64,000 nt of DNA from an uncultured Clostridia bacterium (GTDB lineage: Bacteria; Bacillota; Clostridia; Oscillospirales; QAKW01): positions 1 through 64,000 of the forward strand of contig CALWYZ010000003.1 in the NCBI GenBank assembly GCA_944385895.1, given 5' to 3'. Under the pieces are notes generated by a model. That model worked only from the letters and a program-made list of their open reading frames with translations. It did no database searches and was not told the DNA's origin. Shown here piece after piece: positions 7,586-16,479 of this stretch. A program made the position numbers and the translations under genes. Within the stretch, counting starts at the first letter, position 1, and the number at the start of each line of letters is the position of its first letter.

Positions 7586-7780
7586 TTATTCAAGAACTTG
7601 AGGGTTTTTTACATAAGAGCGAACTACCGTACCACAATTTTTACAAATTACATGAACCAAATTTTCGCCTTTAAGTGTCAAAGTTTTATTTGGCTGAACT
7701 TTTGCATAAGTGGATTGAATCCCCTCAACAACATCTTTGCCCCCGCACCACGGGCAAACATACTGTTTTTGTTCAATCAT
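7586..7780 (-). CDS. small zinc-ribbon protein
   Basis: A 64-residue protein with two CxxC pairs, CPWC near residue 9 and CKNC near residue 47, forming a probable zinc ribbon. Similar small proteins are often loosely annotated as TFIIIB-like; the function is not known. The start at 7780 has AAGGAAG eight bases upstream. It is the first gene after the operator-promoter at 7812-7840 and precedes the ABC ATPase by about 180 bp, so it may belong to the same regulon. The gap to the ATPase holds only an imperfect repeat (AGCTGTC/GACAGCC around 7543-7577). Confidence 0.75.
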   Translation of the reverse strand: MIEQKQYVCPWCGGKDVVEGIQSTYAKVQPNKTLTLKGENLVHVICKNCGTVVRSYVKNPQVLE

Positions 7781-7811
7781 ATAACACACTTCCTTTCTGG
7801 TTGATAAGGAT

Positions 7812-7840
7812 ATTGTAAAGCCCAAATGTCCGCGAAATGT
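7812..7840 (-). promoter_or_regulatory. promoter/operator of the zinc-ribbon/ABC operon
   Basis: Minus strand: ACATTT (7835-7840), five bases, ACATTT (7824-7829), and -10 TACAAT (7812-7817), 17 bp from the first box. It is preceded by TGTA, as in the operator at 9690-9718. Architecture and sequence match that site almost base for base. Confidence 0.75.
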
Positions 7841-7876
7841 TACAGCGGCTCAAAAATTTTAATGAAAATCGGGGTA

Positions 7877-7900
7877 AAATGTTACAACGTTCGGACATTT
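7877..7900. promoter_or_regulatory. second inverted AAATGT/ACATTT site
   Basis: AAATGT (7877-7882) followed by TACA, and CGG followed by ACATTT (7895-7900), in the same inverted arrangement as 4251-4274. It lies about 35-45 bp upstream of the direct-repeat operator that drives the zinc-ribbon gene. Confidence 0.5.
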
Positions 7901-7946
7901 CCCTAAAATTGTGGCGGACAGCATTTTGAAGCTGTCCGCTATCAGC

Positions 7947-8972
7947 TTAACGTAAAGGAAGCATAATAGAAAAGGCAGAGCCTTTCCCTGATTCTGATAC
8001 CACTTTGATGTAACCGCCTTGCTGTGTGATAATCTCACGAGCCAAATACAAACCAATACCAACGCCCGGTTGTTCATGTACTTCTTCCTCCCGATAGAAG
8101 CGGCGGAAGATAGCGGCTTGATTGCTTTCGGAAATTCCTTTGCCGGTATCGGTTACTTTTATTTCGAGATACATTTCCCATTGTTCTACGATCACGTCGA
8201 TTTTACCGCCTGCGGGTGTGTACTTTACGGCATTATCCAATAAATTAAAAAGGGCTTCGGCCGTCCATTTGCTGTCGTGAGCGACCGTCAGATCTTCAGG
8301 GCAATCTACCGAAACGCCAATCTGTTTATTCTCGGCGGCATAAACAATTCCACTCATAGCTTGTGCCACGGTATCATATATTCGTCCTGTTTTCTTCTCC
8401 AAGCATATTACGCCGGTTTCCAGTCGTGAAGTCTTAACAAGAGCCTGAAAGAGAAAATCCAGTTTGTCCGTTTGTACCCGGATTCCACGGATAAAGTCGG
8501 TGCGTTCTGCTTCAGAAACCGACCTCGTGAGCAAAGTGTCCGTTACCATTTTTAGATTGCTAACCGGCGTTTTTACCTGATGGGAAATGTCTGATACAAG
8601 GGTTTGTAATTCCTGCCGTTCTTCATTAACTTTGCGTCGGTTCTCCTGCATGATCTGATAAAGACGGGTTAGGCGGTGGCTGATACGAGCAAAGAGGGTT
8701 TCGCTGTCGTCCACCCGTTTGGGTTCTTTGTCACCGTCAATCATATTATCCAGCGTTTGGCATAAGTCAGAAGTAAATAGGGAGAGCAGTTTTGCAAAAG
8801 TCTGTGTAAGTATAAAAAACCATATGAGAGCACAAAGAATGAGTGCTCCTCCGGCTGCTAATACTGCAATTTCAAGCGTTATTACAAATAGGGCAAGGGT
8901 AATGATTACCATAGAAAGCAACGTCCCTATGCAAATCCATCGGAACAGGCGCTTAACAGAGAGGTTTTTCAT
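7947..8972 (-). CDS. sensorless histidine kinase
   Basis: A 341-residue membrane kinase with two adjacent transmembrane helices (about 12-32 and 35-57) and almost no extracellular loop, the layout of intramembrane-sensing kinases such as BceS that take their signal from a partner ABC permease. The phospho-acceptor is H131 in SDISHQVKTPVSN; the N box (NLLDNAVKYTP), G1 (VTDTGKGI) and G2 (GVGIGLYLA) boxes follow. The start at 8972 forms an ATGA overlap with the regulator stop codon, so the pair is translationally coupled. It likely phosphorylates the adjacent OmpR-type regulator. Confidence 0.93.
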   Translation of the reverse strand: MKNLSVKRLFRWICIGTLLSMVIITLALFVITLEIAVLAAGGALILCALIWFFILTQTFAKLLSLFTSDLCQTLDNMIDGDKEPKRVDDSETLFARISHRLTRLYQIMQENRRKVNEERQELQTLVSDISHQVKTPVSNLKMVTDTLLTRSVSEAERTDFIRGIRVQTDKLDFLFQALVKTSRLETGVICLEKKTGRIYDTVAQAMSGIVYAAENKQIGVSVDCPEDLTVAHDSKWTAEALFNLLDNAVKYTPAGGKIDVIVEQWEMYLEIKVTDTGKGISESNQAAIFRRFYREEEVHEQPGVGIGLYLAREIITQQGGYIKVVSESGKGSAFSIMLPLR

Positions 8973-9661
8973 TTTGCTTCGCCTCCCGTCCACTGATAAC
9001 CCATACCGTAAATAGTCTTAATGTAGGGCGTACCGCCGTCCGATTCAATTTTACTGCGAATACGGCTGATCGTCGTTGTCAGCGTATGTTCATCGACAAA
9101 TTTCTCATCTACGTCCCATAGTTTTTCTAAAAGCTGTCCGCGGGTCAAAACCTGTTTGGGATTTTTACGAAACAGATTCAGCATTTTATATTCCATTGGA
9201 GAGAGGGTCAGAGGTTTTCCGTTCAAAGAAGCTGTTTGCTCCGAAAAATCAAGAAATAACCTGCCGTCATCGTAAATATCCCTTGCAGGTTTATGATGTT
9301 CCAGCATAGAAAACATCGCTTTGATTTTTCTTTGCAAAGCTCCTATAACAAAGGGCTTGGTAATGTAATCTACCGCACCTACTTCATAGCCCCGTATCTG
9401 GTCGCTTTCCTGATCGTTCGCAGTCAGAAAAATCACGATAGTATCAGGGTGTTCCGGCTTAATCAGCTTGCATAAGTCATACCCGTTCCCGTCTGGCAGG
9501 TTAATATCAAGCAGAACTAAATCAAATTCTCGTGAACGCAGGGATTCCGCAGCCGTTCTTGCGTTCAGCACAGAGGTTATTTCATAACCGTCTGCTGTCA
9601 AATTATAGGAAAGCATTTTATTCAAAAAGCTGTCGTCCTCAACAACTAAAATGTGTTTCAT
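8969..9661 (-). CDS. OmpR-family response regulator
   Basis: A 230-residue regulator: receiver domain 1-120 with phospho-acceptor D52 (LLDINLPDG) and K in YITKPF, and a C-terminal winged-helix DNA-binding domain (LTLSPMEYKMLNLF, then RGQLLEKLW, YIKTIYGMGYQW). The ATG at 9661 precedes the conserved MKHILVVEDD; a longer open frame upstream has no support. It probably binds the ACATTT direct repeats in front of its own gene, the zinc-ribbon/ABC operon and the broken receiver gene. Confidence 0.94.
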   Translation of the reverse strand: MKHILVVEDDSFLNKMLSYNLTADGYEITSVLNARTAAESLRSREFDLVLLDINLPDGNGYDLCKLIKPEHPDTIVIFLTANDQESDQIRGYEVGAVDYITKPFVIGALQRKIKAMFSMLEHHKPARDIYDDGRLFLDFSEQTASLNGKPLTLSPMEYKMLNLFRKNPKQVLTRGQLLEKLWDVDEKFVDEHTLTTTISRIRSKIESDGGTPYIKTIYGMGYQWTGGEAK

Positions 9662-9689
9662 ATCCTCATTTCCTTTACTTTTTATAGGT

Positions 9690-9718
9690 AGTATATCAGG
9701 CAAATGTCCGTGAAATGT
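9690..9718 (-). promoter_or_regulatory. promoter/operator of the regulator-kinase operon
   Basis: Minus strand: ACATTT (9713-9718), five bases, ACATTT (9702-9707), and -10 TATACT (9690-9695), 17 bp from the first box. The site overlaps the stop codon of the upstream winged-helix gene. It suggests autoregulation by the response regulator. Confidence 0.75.
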
Positions 9719-9906
9719 TACAGTGAACCTTTTTTGTTTTCTTTTCTTCTTGCGTCCACAGGTTTTTGAGCCGCTTTCGGAATCAGCCATATGCGGCTCA
9801 AATTTATAGCGCCATCAATACGATTTTCTTTACATAGTTTCTGTACCCGGCGTTCAGATAATTCCCATAATTTTGCGGCTTCCTGCACTGTCATATAATC
9901 AAACAT
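9718..9906 (-). CDS. small winged-helix DNA-binding protein
   Basis: A 62-residue protein of the excisionase/MerR-like helix-turn-helix type (MTVQEAAKLWELSERRVQKL, wing ending WLIPK). The start at 9906 has GGGAGG six bases upstream; earlier in-frame starts lack a ribosome site. It has a strong promoter of its own (9937-9965), is divergent from the XRE regulator at 10101, and its stop codon is part of the operator of the two-component operon. It could regulate local promoters or influence excision. Confidence 0.75.
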   Translation of the reverse strand: MFDYMTVQEAAKLWELSERRVQKLCKENRIDGAINLSRIWLIPKAAQKPVDARRKENKKGSL

Positions 9907-9936
9907 AGTTGACCTCCCATATTCACTAATACTCAT

Positions 9937-9965
9937 ATTATAGTCGGTCAAACGAACAATATCAA
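9937..9965 (-). promoter_or_regulatory. promoter of the winged-helix gene
   Basis: Minus strand -35 TTGATA (9960-9965) and -10 TATAAT (9937-9942) separated by 17 bp, about 30 bases upstream of the start codon. On the plus strand a TATAAT at 10058-10063 is a likely -10 for the divergent XRE gene, but its -35 is weak. Confidence 0.7.
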
Positions 9966-10100
9966 CTGTGCAAATTGAACCGCCATTTCTATACATAAGA
10001 CATTAAATCTCTCAATACAAGAAATTACACATCGTTTTATAGGAACTATCGTCTCTGTATAATAGATGTATCAATTCTAACAAGCATAGGCGGTGAGTGA

Positions 10101-10445
10101 ATGAGTGAAACATTTGACTTTATGGCATTGGGACAAGCTATTAAAAAAGCCCGTGAAGCAAAGGAAATGACGAGGGAGCAGTTAGCGGAAATTCTTGATG
10201 TTGCCCCAAGACATATACAGTCTATTGAGAACGAGGGGCAATATCCGAGCTTTCCGTTGTTTATCCGTCTTGTTACGATGTTTGATATATCGGTGGACCA
10301 GTACATATTTTCAGATAAGCAGACGGAGAAAACAACTTTACGCCGACAGATTGATTCAATCCTCGATACATTCGGAGATAAAGAACTCACGATTATTGAG
10401 GGAACGGCCAAAGCGATATGTAAAGCAAAAGAACCAGAGGAATAA
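10101..10445 (+). CDS. XRE-family transcriptional regulator
   Basis: A 114-residue protein with an N-terminal Cro/CI-type helix-turn-helix (IKKAREAKEMTREQLAEILDV, then APRHIQSIE) and a C-terminal helical tail. One of the few rightward ICE genes, divergent from the winged-helix gene, which suggests a local switch. The start codon follows GGCGGTGAGTGA, a modest ribosome site. Target unknown. Confidence 0.85.
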   Translation: MSETFDFMALGQAIKKAREAKEMTREQLAEILDVAPRHIQSIENEGQYPSFPLFIRLVTMFDISVDQYIFSDKQTEKTTLRRQIDSILDTFGDKELTIIEGTAKAICKAKEPEE

Positions 10446-10461
10446 ACCTCTGGTATTCTTT
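10434..10461 (+). terminator. terminator of the XRE gene
   Basis: CCAGAGG (10434-10440) and CCTCTGG (10447-10453) with a 6-base loop, followed by TATTCTTTT. The left arm overlaps the last codons of the XRE gene. It also separates the convergent CHAP-protein gene. Confidence 0.8.
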
Positions 10462-10470
10462 TGCACTTTG

Positions 10471-12198
10471 TTAATAAGCCGGACAGCCGTAACCATAAAT
10501 CACGCTGCTGCCGATGGGGTAGCTGTTCTGCCGGCACTCGTCGCCTGAATTGCCTTCGACGGTGTAGACCGTACCGTTTTCGACACGCTCGACAATTCCA
10601 ACATGGTCGGTTAGACCGTCGCCTTCCCAGTCAAAGAAAATGATCTGGCCTGCGGACGGGGTAAAGCTGCCGTCCTGCCAAAGCCCACGTTCCTTGAACC
10701 AATTAGAGCCTTGAATACAGCCCGCAAACTTCGGAATAATACCGGCGTCGATATAACCGCACTCGTTTGCCGCCCACGAGACAAAACAAGCACACCATTC
10801 TACACGGCTTGAAAAACCGTACCACGACCAATAAGGTTCGCCGCCGACATTGCCGATCTGCGACAAAGCGACAGAAACAATTTCGCCGTCCTCGGTATAA
10901 ATACCGTATAGAACCGAGCTCCACATACTGCGGTTTTCTTCAGCAAGTAATTCGGCAAGCTGTTCTCGCTGATCTTCATTAAACCCGTACTGATTCGCCA
11001 TATCTTCGGCGGTCTTATGTTTCACCGTGATATACAAATAGGTGCGAGTTACAGTAGTAACTGTTTCAACAATATTGCCGTGACCGTCATCGGTTTCGGT
11101 GACAACTTCCTCGGTCTTGGTTTCGGTTCGTGAAGATATTTCATTCATCTGCCAGAAAATATCTTTGAGAATGGCTTTCTTTGAATCGTCTATTGTGACG
11201 ACCTCCTGTGCGTTATCGGGGTCGGTAGTGGTTTTGACCGCATAGACAGAAAGCACTTCCGGCCAGACGGCACGGGAGCCGGACATTTCCAAAACGTCAT
11301 AGGAGATATTCGCCTTTGTGGTGTCAATCTGTGTTTGATAATCGGCATTGATCTCCTGAACGACGTTCTGCATCGTATACCCTGAACCACTGTCCTCGCT
11401 CGAAAAGAAAATACCGAAGCAGGAGCCGATCAGCAAAGCAATTAAACAAATGATGATAATTACTAAAACGGCAATCCAGCCACCGGCAGCGATGGCGGCA
11501 ATCAGCGCCTTTGTCCCGGCGATAATCGCCTTGACCGCAAGGGCTATGGCTTTGGCAACCGCTTTTGCGGTAACTACGGCGGCTTTGGCGGCGGCACGGG
11601 CAGCGTGAGCCGCCGCCCTCGCTGCTCTCGCTGTGGCTTGCGCTGTCTTTTGGGCTACCTTGGCCGCCTGCTGTGTGGTCTTGATGGCAGTTTTCGCGGT
11701 TTGTTCGGCGGTCTTAATGGTTTTCTGCGCTGTTTTCACCGAACCCTTTGCTGATTTAATCGTAACCTTTCCTGTGGATTTCGCCGTCTGCTTGATATTC
11801 TTTCCGCTGCGCTCAAGCGTCTTGATGGATTTTTTAGCGGTATCGGCAGAGTGGCGCAGCCCGTTTGCGGTTTTCTTCTGCGCCTGCTTTTTCGGAATGT
11901 CCGCTTTTTTCTGCCGGAAGTGTTCTTTCGCTTTGGAGATGTTCTCTTTGGTCGTGCGAACCCCACGGCGGCCTTGCTTGTCAAATTGATGGACGGCTTC
12001 ACGGGCGGCGCTCTCGGCGCCTCTCGTGATACGGTCTGCGGCGTATTCATTCGGTGAATTATCCGCAGAATAGAGACCTTGTTCCGCTTTGTCTTTGGTA
12101 CGGATATAGGCGTCTTTCATTCGTTCGGCGGCAATCGCCGATTTGTCGATTGCCTTGACCGTACCTTTTACAACATCTCTCGTCTTTATATCAGGCAT
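10471..12198 (-). CDS. conjugation cell-wall hydrolase with CHAP domain (VirB1-like)
   Basis: A 575-residue membrane-anchored hydrolase. Residues 1-125 are charged; about 125-225 is a long low-complexity stretch of Lys/Ala/Thr-rich helix (repeated KTA, AARAA units); a transmembrane helix follows near 235-260; the extracellular part ends in a CHAP amidase/endopeptidase domain with catalytic Cys in EWCACFVSW and His in DHVGIVE. In Gram-positive type IV secretion such proteins open the peptidoglycan. It overlaps the sortase gene; the ATG at 12198 is preferred to the GTG at 12204 because the latter is too close to GGAGG. Confidence 0.88.
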   Translation of the reverse strand: MPDIKTRDVVKGTVKAIDKSAIAAERMKDAYIRTKDKAEQGLYSADNSPNEYAADRITRGAESAAREAVHQFDKQGRRGVRTTKENISKAKEHFRQKKADIPKKQAQKKTANGLRHSADTAKKSIKTLERSGKNIKQTAKSTGKVTIKSAKGSVKTAQKTIKTAEQTAKTAIKTTQQAAKVAQKTAQATARAARAAAHAARAAAKAAVVTAKAVAKAIALAVKAIIAGTKALIAAIAAGGWIAVLVIIIICLIALLIGSCFGIFFSSEDSGSGYTMQNVVQEINADYQTQIDTTKANISYDVLEMSGSRAVWPEVLSVYAVKTTTDPDNAQEVVTIDDSKKAILKDIFWQMNEISSRTETKTEEVVTETDDGHGNIVETVTTVTRTYLYITVKHKTAEDMANQYGFNEDQREQLAELLAEENRSMWSSVLYGIYTEDGEIVSVALSQIGNVGGEPYWSWYGFSSRVEWCACFVSWAANECGYIDAGIIPKFAGCIQGSNWFKERGLWQDGSFTPSAGQIIFFDWEGDGLTDHVGIVERVENGTVYTVEGNSGDECRQNSYPIGSSVIYGYGCPAY

Positions 12199-12985
12199 TA
12201 TCACCCACCTCCCCGTCAGGGGCGGCGACCTGTTTTGCTACGACGACCATTCTGCCGTTTGTCCTGCTGTATTCGCAGGTGGAAAGCGTAATCAGTTTGT
12301 CGCCGTATTCGGCGCCCACGCCCGTATCATAGATAGAAAGTTCCTTACATTTGGAGATATAGGCGTCAAAGTCCTCCGCAGAATCGGCAAGGGTAAAATG
12401 ATAATACTTGAATCCCTGTTCTGAATAGGCGGTGGTTTTGAACGCTGCGATCACTTCATATTCTCCGAAACCGGAAAGAGTATCGAAACGGATAATTTTG
12501 TGTTCCCGGTAAAAATCTTCATCGGCATATTTGCAGAGATCGGAGAACATCGAGCCGTTGCTCATATGATGGCCGTAAATCACGCAGTTGTCGGAAATTC
12601 CGAGGTCGCAGTTTTCCTGCACATAGGGAACGCCGTAGGCGCTGTACTGCTTGTCAAACCCCCGTTTCAGATAGTAATTCGGTTCGTCGATGGTCTGCAT
12701 AACGGGATAGTCGATATTTGTTCCCTCAATGGAAATCCAGCCCACAAAATCGGTGTTCTGTTCGTATACCGCCGCATATTTCTCATAGGCGGTTTGTATT
12801 GTGGTTTCGGTTTCGGATTCCTGCGGGGCAGCCTCCGGCGTTTCTTCCTCGACCAATGCAGAAATGGTTTCAAAGGTTTCGGCGCTCTTTTTGTCATCAA
12901 GATACTGCCGGCAGAGCATAAAGCCGGAGAAAAGGAAAAGGGCGGCGCAAAACGCCGCCCCCGCAAGTATCAGTTTTATTTTCAT
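12191..12985 (-). CDS. srtB: class B sortase
   Basis: A 264-residue membrane-anchored transpeptidase: one N-terminal transmembrane helix (about 4-26), then the sortase domain with catalytic His139 in YGHHM, Cys237 in TLSTC and Arg245 in TNGRMV, all in class B spacing. The ATG at 12985 has AGGAGG seven bases upstream. It lies inside the conjugation operon between a coiled-coil protein and the CHAP hydrolase. The likely substrate is the element's own surface adhesin (30420-34646), whose C terminus carries a TPKTGD sorting signal. Confidence 0.93.
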   Translation of the reverse strand: MKIKLILAGAAFCAALFLFSGFMLCRQYLDDKKSAETFETISALVEEETPEAAPQESETETTIQTAYEKYAAVYEQNTDFVGWISIEGTNIDYPVMQTIDEPNYYLKRGFDKQYSAYGVPYVQENCDLGISDNCVIYGHHMSNGSMFSDLCKYADEDFYREHKIIRFDTLSGFGEYEVIAAFKTTAYSEQGFKYYHFTLADSAEDFDAYISKCKELSIYDTGVGAEYGDKLITLSTCEYSRTNGRMVVVAKQVAAPDGEVGDNA

Positions 12986-13001
12986 AGATCGTCCTCCTGT
13001 T

Positions 13002-13772
13002 TTATCTCGCCTGCTCTTTGATAACCGGCGCTTTGGATTTTTCAAGGCGCTGCGTTTTAAGCTGGTGCAGATCAGATTTTACCGACTGTTTTTGCTTTGC
13101 CTGTTTTTCGTTTTGCTGGATTTTATCAATCAGCCTATCCGCACTTCGCTCCATTTTGGAAAACTTGTCTCCGCAGGCTTCCAGAAAGCCCCGCAGTTTG
13201 GCAAGCAGGCCTTTGTCCGCTTCCAGATTACCGGCCTGTTTCGCCGATCTGCCTAAAAGGGCGCGGCCTGCGTTTTTCATATGCCCGCCGACTTCGTGCA
13301 GTTCCCCGCGAATTACGTCAATCTGACCGGCGCTTTGGCGCATAGACTGCGACATATGAGAAAATCCGCTTTTGATTTTGGAAAGGACGGTGGAAACCCG
13401 CATAGCTTCCACCGCCCGTATCAGCGCCGATTTTCCTTTTTCCTTACAGGTTTTCACCGCATTTCCGGCGGCGTCGATCAGCCGTACCTTTATAACGGAG
13501 ACCATTGTTTTAGCCTGATGGATTTTATCTTCTGCCTTTGCAATGATCTTGCCGCATTGATTACGGATTCCCCGGTCGTGCAGGCGTTTTACTTCTGCGT
13601 GCATTTCCTGAATTTCATTCATCATCACGGACAGATTGTATTCCATACTCTCGACATATCCCACAAGAGATTGTACGTCCTCTTTCTGCTTGTGCAGCCC
13701 GTTTTTCTCCAACACTTCGTATAAATCGAGGATTTGCGGGTGGACGTTCAAACTAATTGTTTGAGATTCCAT
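13002..13772 (-). CDS. coiled-coil ICE protein (DUF6674-like)
   Basis: A 256-residue hydrophilic, largely helical protein with no transmembrane segment or known motif. It starts ESQTISLNVHPQILDLYEVL and contains coiled-coil stretches (about 35-70 and 195-240). It resembles a conserved family found between virB4 and srtB in Tn1549-like elements, which I believe is DUF6674. It overlaps the virB4 stop by 20 bases, so it is in the same operon. The role is unknown; an accessory part of the transfer machine is plausible. Confidence 0.65.
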   Translation of the reverse strand: MESQTISLNVHPQILDLYEVLEKNGLHKQKEDVQSLVGYVESMEYNLSVMMNEIQEMHAEVKRLHDRGIRNQCGKIIAKAEDKIHQAKTMVSVIKVRLIDAAGNAVKTCKEKGKSALIRAVEAMRVSTVLSKIKSGFSHMSQSMRQSAGQIDVIRGELHEVGGHMKNAGRALLGRSAKQAGNLEADKGLLAKLRGFLEACGDKFSKMERSADRLIDKIQQNEKQAKQKQSVKSDLHQLKTQRLEKSKAPVIKEQAR

Positions 13773-16107
13773 TTACGGCACCTCCCATAACGCCCTCACC
13801 GGGCTTGGTGGTAATGAGCCTGTAAAGCTCGGTGTTTTTGGGAAACTTATTCACGAACGGGACAAGAGAAGCGCCGTATTTCATCAAGCCGCAGCCTGCG
13901 TCCGCATTGGTGATATAGCTCATCTGCTCGGTGGAGATATTCAAAAGCTCGGCAAGTTTGGCGCGGTCAGAAGCCGCCTGATTCAACATCACCACAAATT
14001 CCGAGTTGGATAACATCGTGCTTGCCTGCACCGAATCCAGCAAATATTCGACATTCTGCGTAATAGCGCAGGGGTGGGTGTTCCTTTTACGGAACTGCCG
14101 CCACGCCGAATTGAAAAAGTTGGCGCTGTATTCATTTTCATAAACAACGTGGAACTCGTCGATAAACAGATGGGTACGCTTTCCCTTTTTCCAGTTTGTC
14201 GTAACACGGTTGAGCATAGCGTCGGTGATCGTCAGAAGTCCGGCAGGCTTTAACTGTGCGCCGAGGTCGTGAATATCATAGGAGATAATGCGGCTCGAAG
14301 TATCTACGTTGGTTTCGTGGGCAAATACGTCAAGAGAGCCGGAAGTGAACAGCTCCAAAGCAAGGGCGAGGTCGTGCGCCTCCTGTTCGGGCTGTTCCAG
14401 CAGCTTTTCACGCAGAGTGCAGAGCGTAGGAACTTTGCCGGTCTGCGCCTGCTCCCTGTAAACAGCGTCGGTACAACGGTCGATAATGGATTTATGATGA
14501 GCGCCTACGCCGTTTGGGTCGATCTGTTCCACCAGCGACATAATAAACTGCGCTTTATCGACAATCGGGTTGTTGTCGCCGTAGCCCTCGACCATATCCA
14601 TAGCGTTGATACGGTCACGGCCGCCCGCCGCAATATGAATCACCGAAGTGTCCTTTCCGATGGCCTGCACAAGCGGCGTGTATTCTCCCTCCGGGTCGCA
14701 GATGATAATATCGTCCTCGGTGGCAAGCGCCAGAAAGATAATGAGCAGTTTGGCAAAAAACGACTTGCCGGAGCCGGGGATTCCGAGCAGGAACATCGAC
14801 TGATTCAAAAGGTTTGACATATTGCAGAGAATCAGATTGTGGGAGATGGCATTTTCTCCAAAGAAGATACCTCCCGGCTCCCGAATCTCCTGAACCTTAA
14901 ACGGCATAAACACCGCAAGGCTTTCGGTCGTTAAGGTGCGCAGGGTATTGATTTTCCGCAGGCCAATCGGGAGAGCCGTATTCAGTCCGTCAAGCTGCTG
15001 GTACTTCATCACGGCAAGCTGGCACATATGTTTTCGGGCAGTTGCCAAAATCGCCTCGGTGTCGCTGTCAAGCTGTTCTTTGGTGTCGGCGACGTGAAGC
15101 AGCGTAATCACGGCAAACATCATTCGCTGATCTCTTGTCGTCAGATCATTCAGAAATTCCCGGAGCTCGCTTCGCTGCTGCTCCATATCATACGGAACGA
15201 TGGAAGAAAAATTTTGATTGGCGTTCTGCCGTCTTTGCCAGTTGGTAATATTCGTTTCAATCCCTAACAGGATTCGTTCGACCTCACGCACCGCCTCGTC
15301 GGTCGGCACAGGAATAACGTCAATCGACAGCATCATATTTCGGTCAATGTCGGTAAGTTCCGTAACCATATCGTCCTTTACATACGAAGCGTAATCTTTC
15401 AAGAAGATAACCCTTGCGTATTTCTCGCCGAGCTTTAGATAATCGCTGTGCTTTTCCACGCTGTCAGGGCAGATATAGTCCTTAAAATCGTGTCCTCGTT
15501 TCATCATTTCTTTGGCGTCAAAATGAAAAACGGCTTCCTCGCCGGGGCGATAGAAGTCGTGAAGCACTCGCAGCTTATCGGTAGCGCCCAGTTCGGTACA
15601 TTTGGAGCCAAGGGCGGCAAAGTGGGAAGTCAAATCCGAACCCACACGGGCAAAGTAGGACCGGGCCTGCTCTATATCCTTTTTTATTATGGAGATCGTG
15701 ATATATTTTTCCTGCATAATACCGTTGCCGGCCGTTGCTTTTGCAAGCAGCACATCGTTGTATTCACGGCGGTATCGGTCCAAGCCGTCCTCCCGCATAG
15801 GCAATAGAATTTCCTGTTCAAAATCTTTGCGGTTCAGCCTGCGGTTGTTGATCGTAATTTTTGTTGTCGCTCCGCTGTCAAAGCTGTTGAGAAGCTCGGA
15901 ATAGGTCAGGAACATTGATTTTTTATCTTCGGGGCTTGCGACGAGATAGTTTATATCCGAAAATTTATACGTCTTTGCGAAACGGTTGCCGACCTGAAAA
16001 ATCCCGTCCTCCCAGATACGCCGGATGGGGATAACGTCCTGCACCTTGCGGGGGACACGGTATCGTTCCTTGTCCTGCGTAAACGCTTGCTTTAATGTTT
16101 TCATCAT
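13753..16107 (-). CDS. virB4: VirB4-family conjugation ATPase
   Basis: A 784-residue AAA+ ATPase that energises the type IV secretion channel. Walker A is GIPGSGKSFF near residue 445 and Walker B is HLFIDEFH near 647, with the usual FRKRNTHPCAITQN segment between later motifs. The N-terminal 400 residues form the VirB4 docking domain. ATG-ATG start with GGAGGG ten bases upstream. It follows the PrgI-like gene by 6 bp, the same order as in Gram-positive ICEs of the Tn1549/pCF10 type. Confidence 0.95.
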   Translation of the reverse strand: MMKTLKQAFTQDKERYRVPRKVQDVIPIRRIWEDGIFQVGNRFAKTYKFSDINYLVASPEDKKSMFLTYSELLNSFDSGATTKITINNRRLNRKDFEQEILLPMREDGLDRYRREYNDVLLAKATAGNGIMQEKYITISIIKKDIEQARSYFARVGSDLTSHFAALGSKCTELGATDKLRVLHDFYRPGEEAVFHFDAKEMMKRGHDFKDYICPDSVEKHSDYLKLGEKYARVIFLKDYASYVKDDMVTELTDIDRNMMLSIDVIPVPTDEAVREVERILLGIETNITNWQRRQNANQNFSSIVPYDMEQQRSELREFLNDLTTRDQRMMFAVITLLHVADTKEQLDSDTEAILATARKHMCQLAVMKYQQLDGLNTALPIGLRKINTLRTLTTESLAVFMPFKVQEIREPGGIFFGENAISHNLILCNMSNLLNQSMFLLGIPGSGKSFFAKLLIIFLALATEDDIIICDPEGEYTPLVQAIGKDTSVIHIAAGGRDRINAMDMVEGYGDNNPIVDKAQFIMSLVEQIDPNGVGAHHKSIIDRCTDAVYREQAQTGKVPTLCTLREKLLEQPEQEAHDLALALELFTSGSLDVFAHETNVDTSSRIISYDIHDLGAQLKPAGLLTITDAMLNRVTTNWKKGKRTHLFIDEFHVVYENEYSANFFNSAWRQFRKRNTHPCAITQNVEYLLDSVQASTMLSNSEFVVMLNQAASDRAKLAELLNISTEQMSYITNADAGCGLMKYGASLVPFVNKFPKNTELYRLITTKPGEGVMGGAVNGISNN

Positions 16108-16113
16108 ATTGGC

Positions 16114-16473
16114 TTAACCCTCCCTTTCGTGTTTTTCGATAATCGGTTTGAGCATTTCATAATAGTAATTGACCGGCTCAAAACGGATTTCCCGTGGTTC
16201 CAGCATTTCAGAACGCAGCCACGCCCATAAAAACTGTTCGGCTTTCATTCCGTGATAGGTCACAAATCCCATAGCGGCGAACGGCGCCGCACCGAGAATA
16301 CAAACCCAACTCACGGTTTCCGTCCCAACATAGGGCTTTAAGAGAAAATACAACCCCACGGCGACAGCAACCGCTAAAATAGCGAAAATAAATTGCCGCA
16401 GAGACAATCCGAAAAAAACGGATTCCGTATAATTGCGTATTTCACGATTGATCTTTACTTCCAAAGTCTGCAC
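16114..16473 (-). CDS. prgI: PrgI-family membrane protein (VirB3-like)
   Basis: A roughly 116-119-residue protein with two transmembrane helices (about 25-45 and 52-72) and the family's FGLSLRQFIFA and conserved C-terminal tail. PrgI proteins are the VirB3 counterpart and sit next to VirB4 in the inner-membrane channel. The GTG at 16473 overlaps the GGGAGG ribosome site; the TTG at 16464, giving MEVKINREIRNYTE, has proper spacing and is the more likely start. Confidence 0.88.
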   Translation of the reverse strand: MQTLEVKINREIRNYTESVFFGLSLRQFIFAILAVAVAVGLYFLLKPYVGTETVSWVCILGAAPFAAMGFVTYHGMKAEQFLWAWLRSEMLEPREIRFEPVNYYYEMLKPIIEKHEREG

Positions 16474-16479
16474 CTCCCG

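Noticed and set aside
9693-9790. Longer response-regulator start with a basic N-terminal extension
   Set aside because: The extension lies upstream of the operator-promoter and antisense logic aside overlaps the winged-helix gene; MKHILVVEDD is the standard domain start with its own ribosome site.
13281-15807. Long plus-strand ORFs opposite virB4 and the coiled-coil gene
   Set aside because: Antisense shadows of GC-rich coding sequence; no starts or family features.
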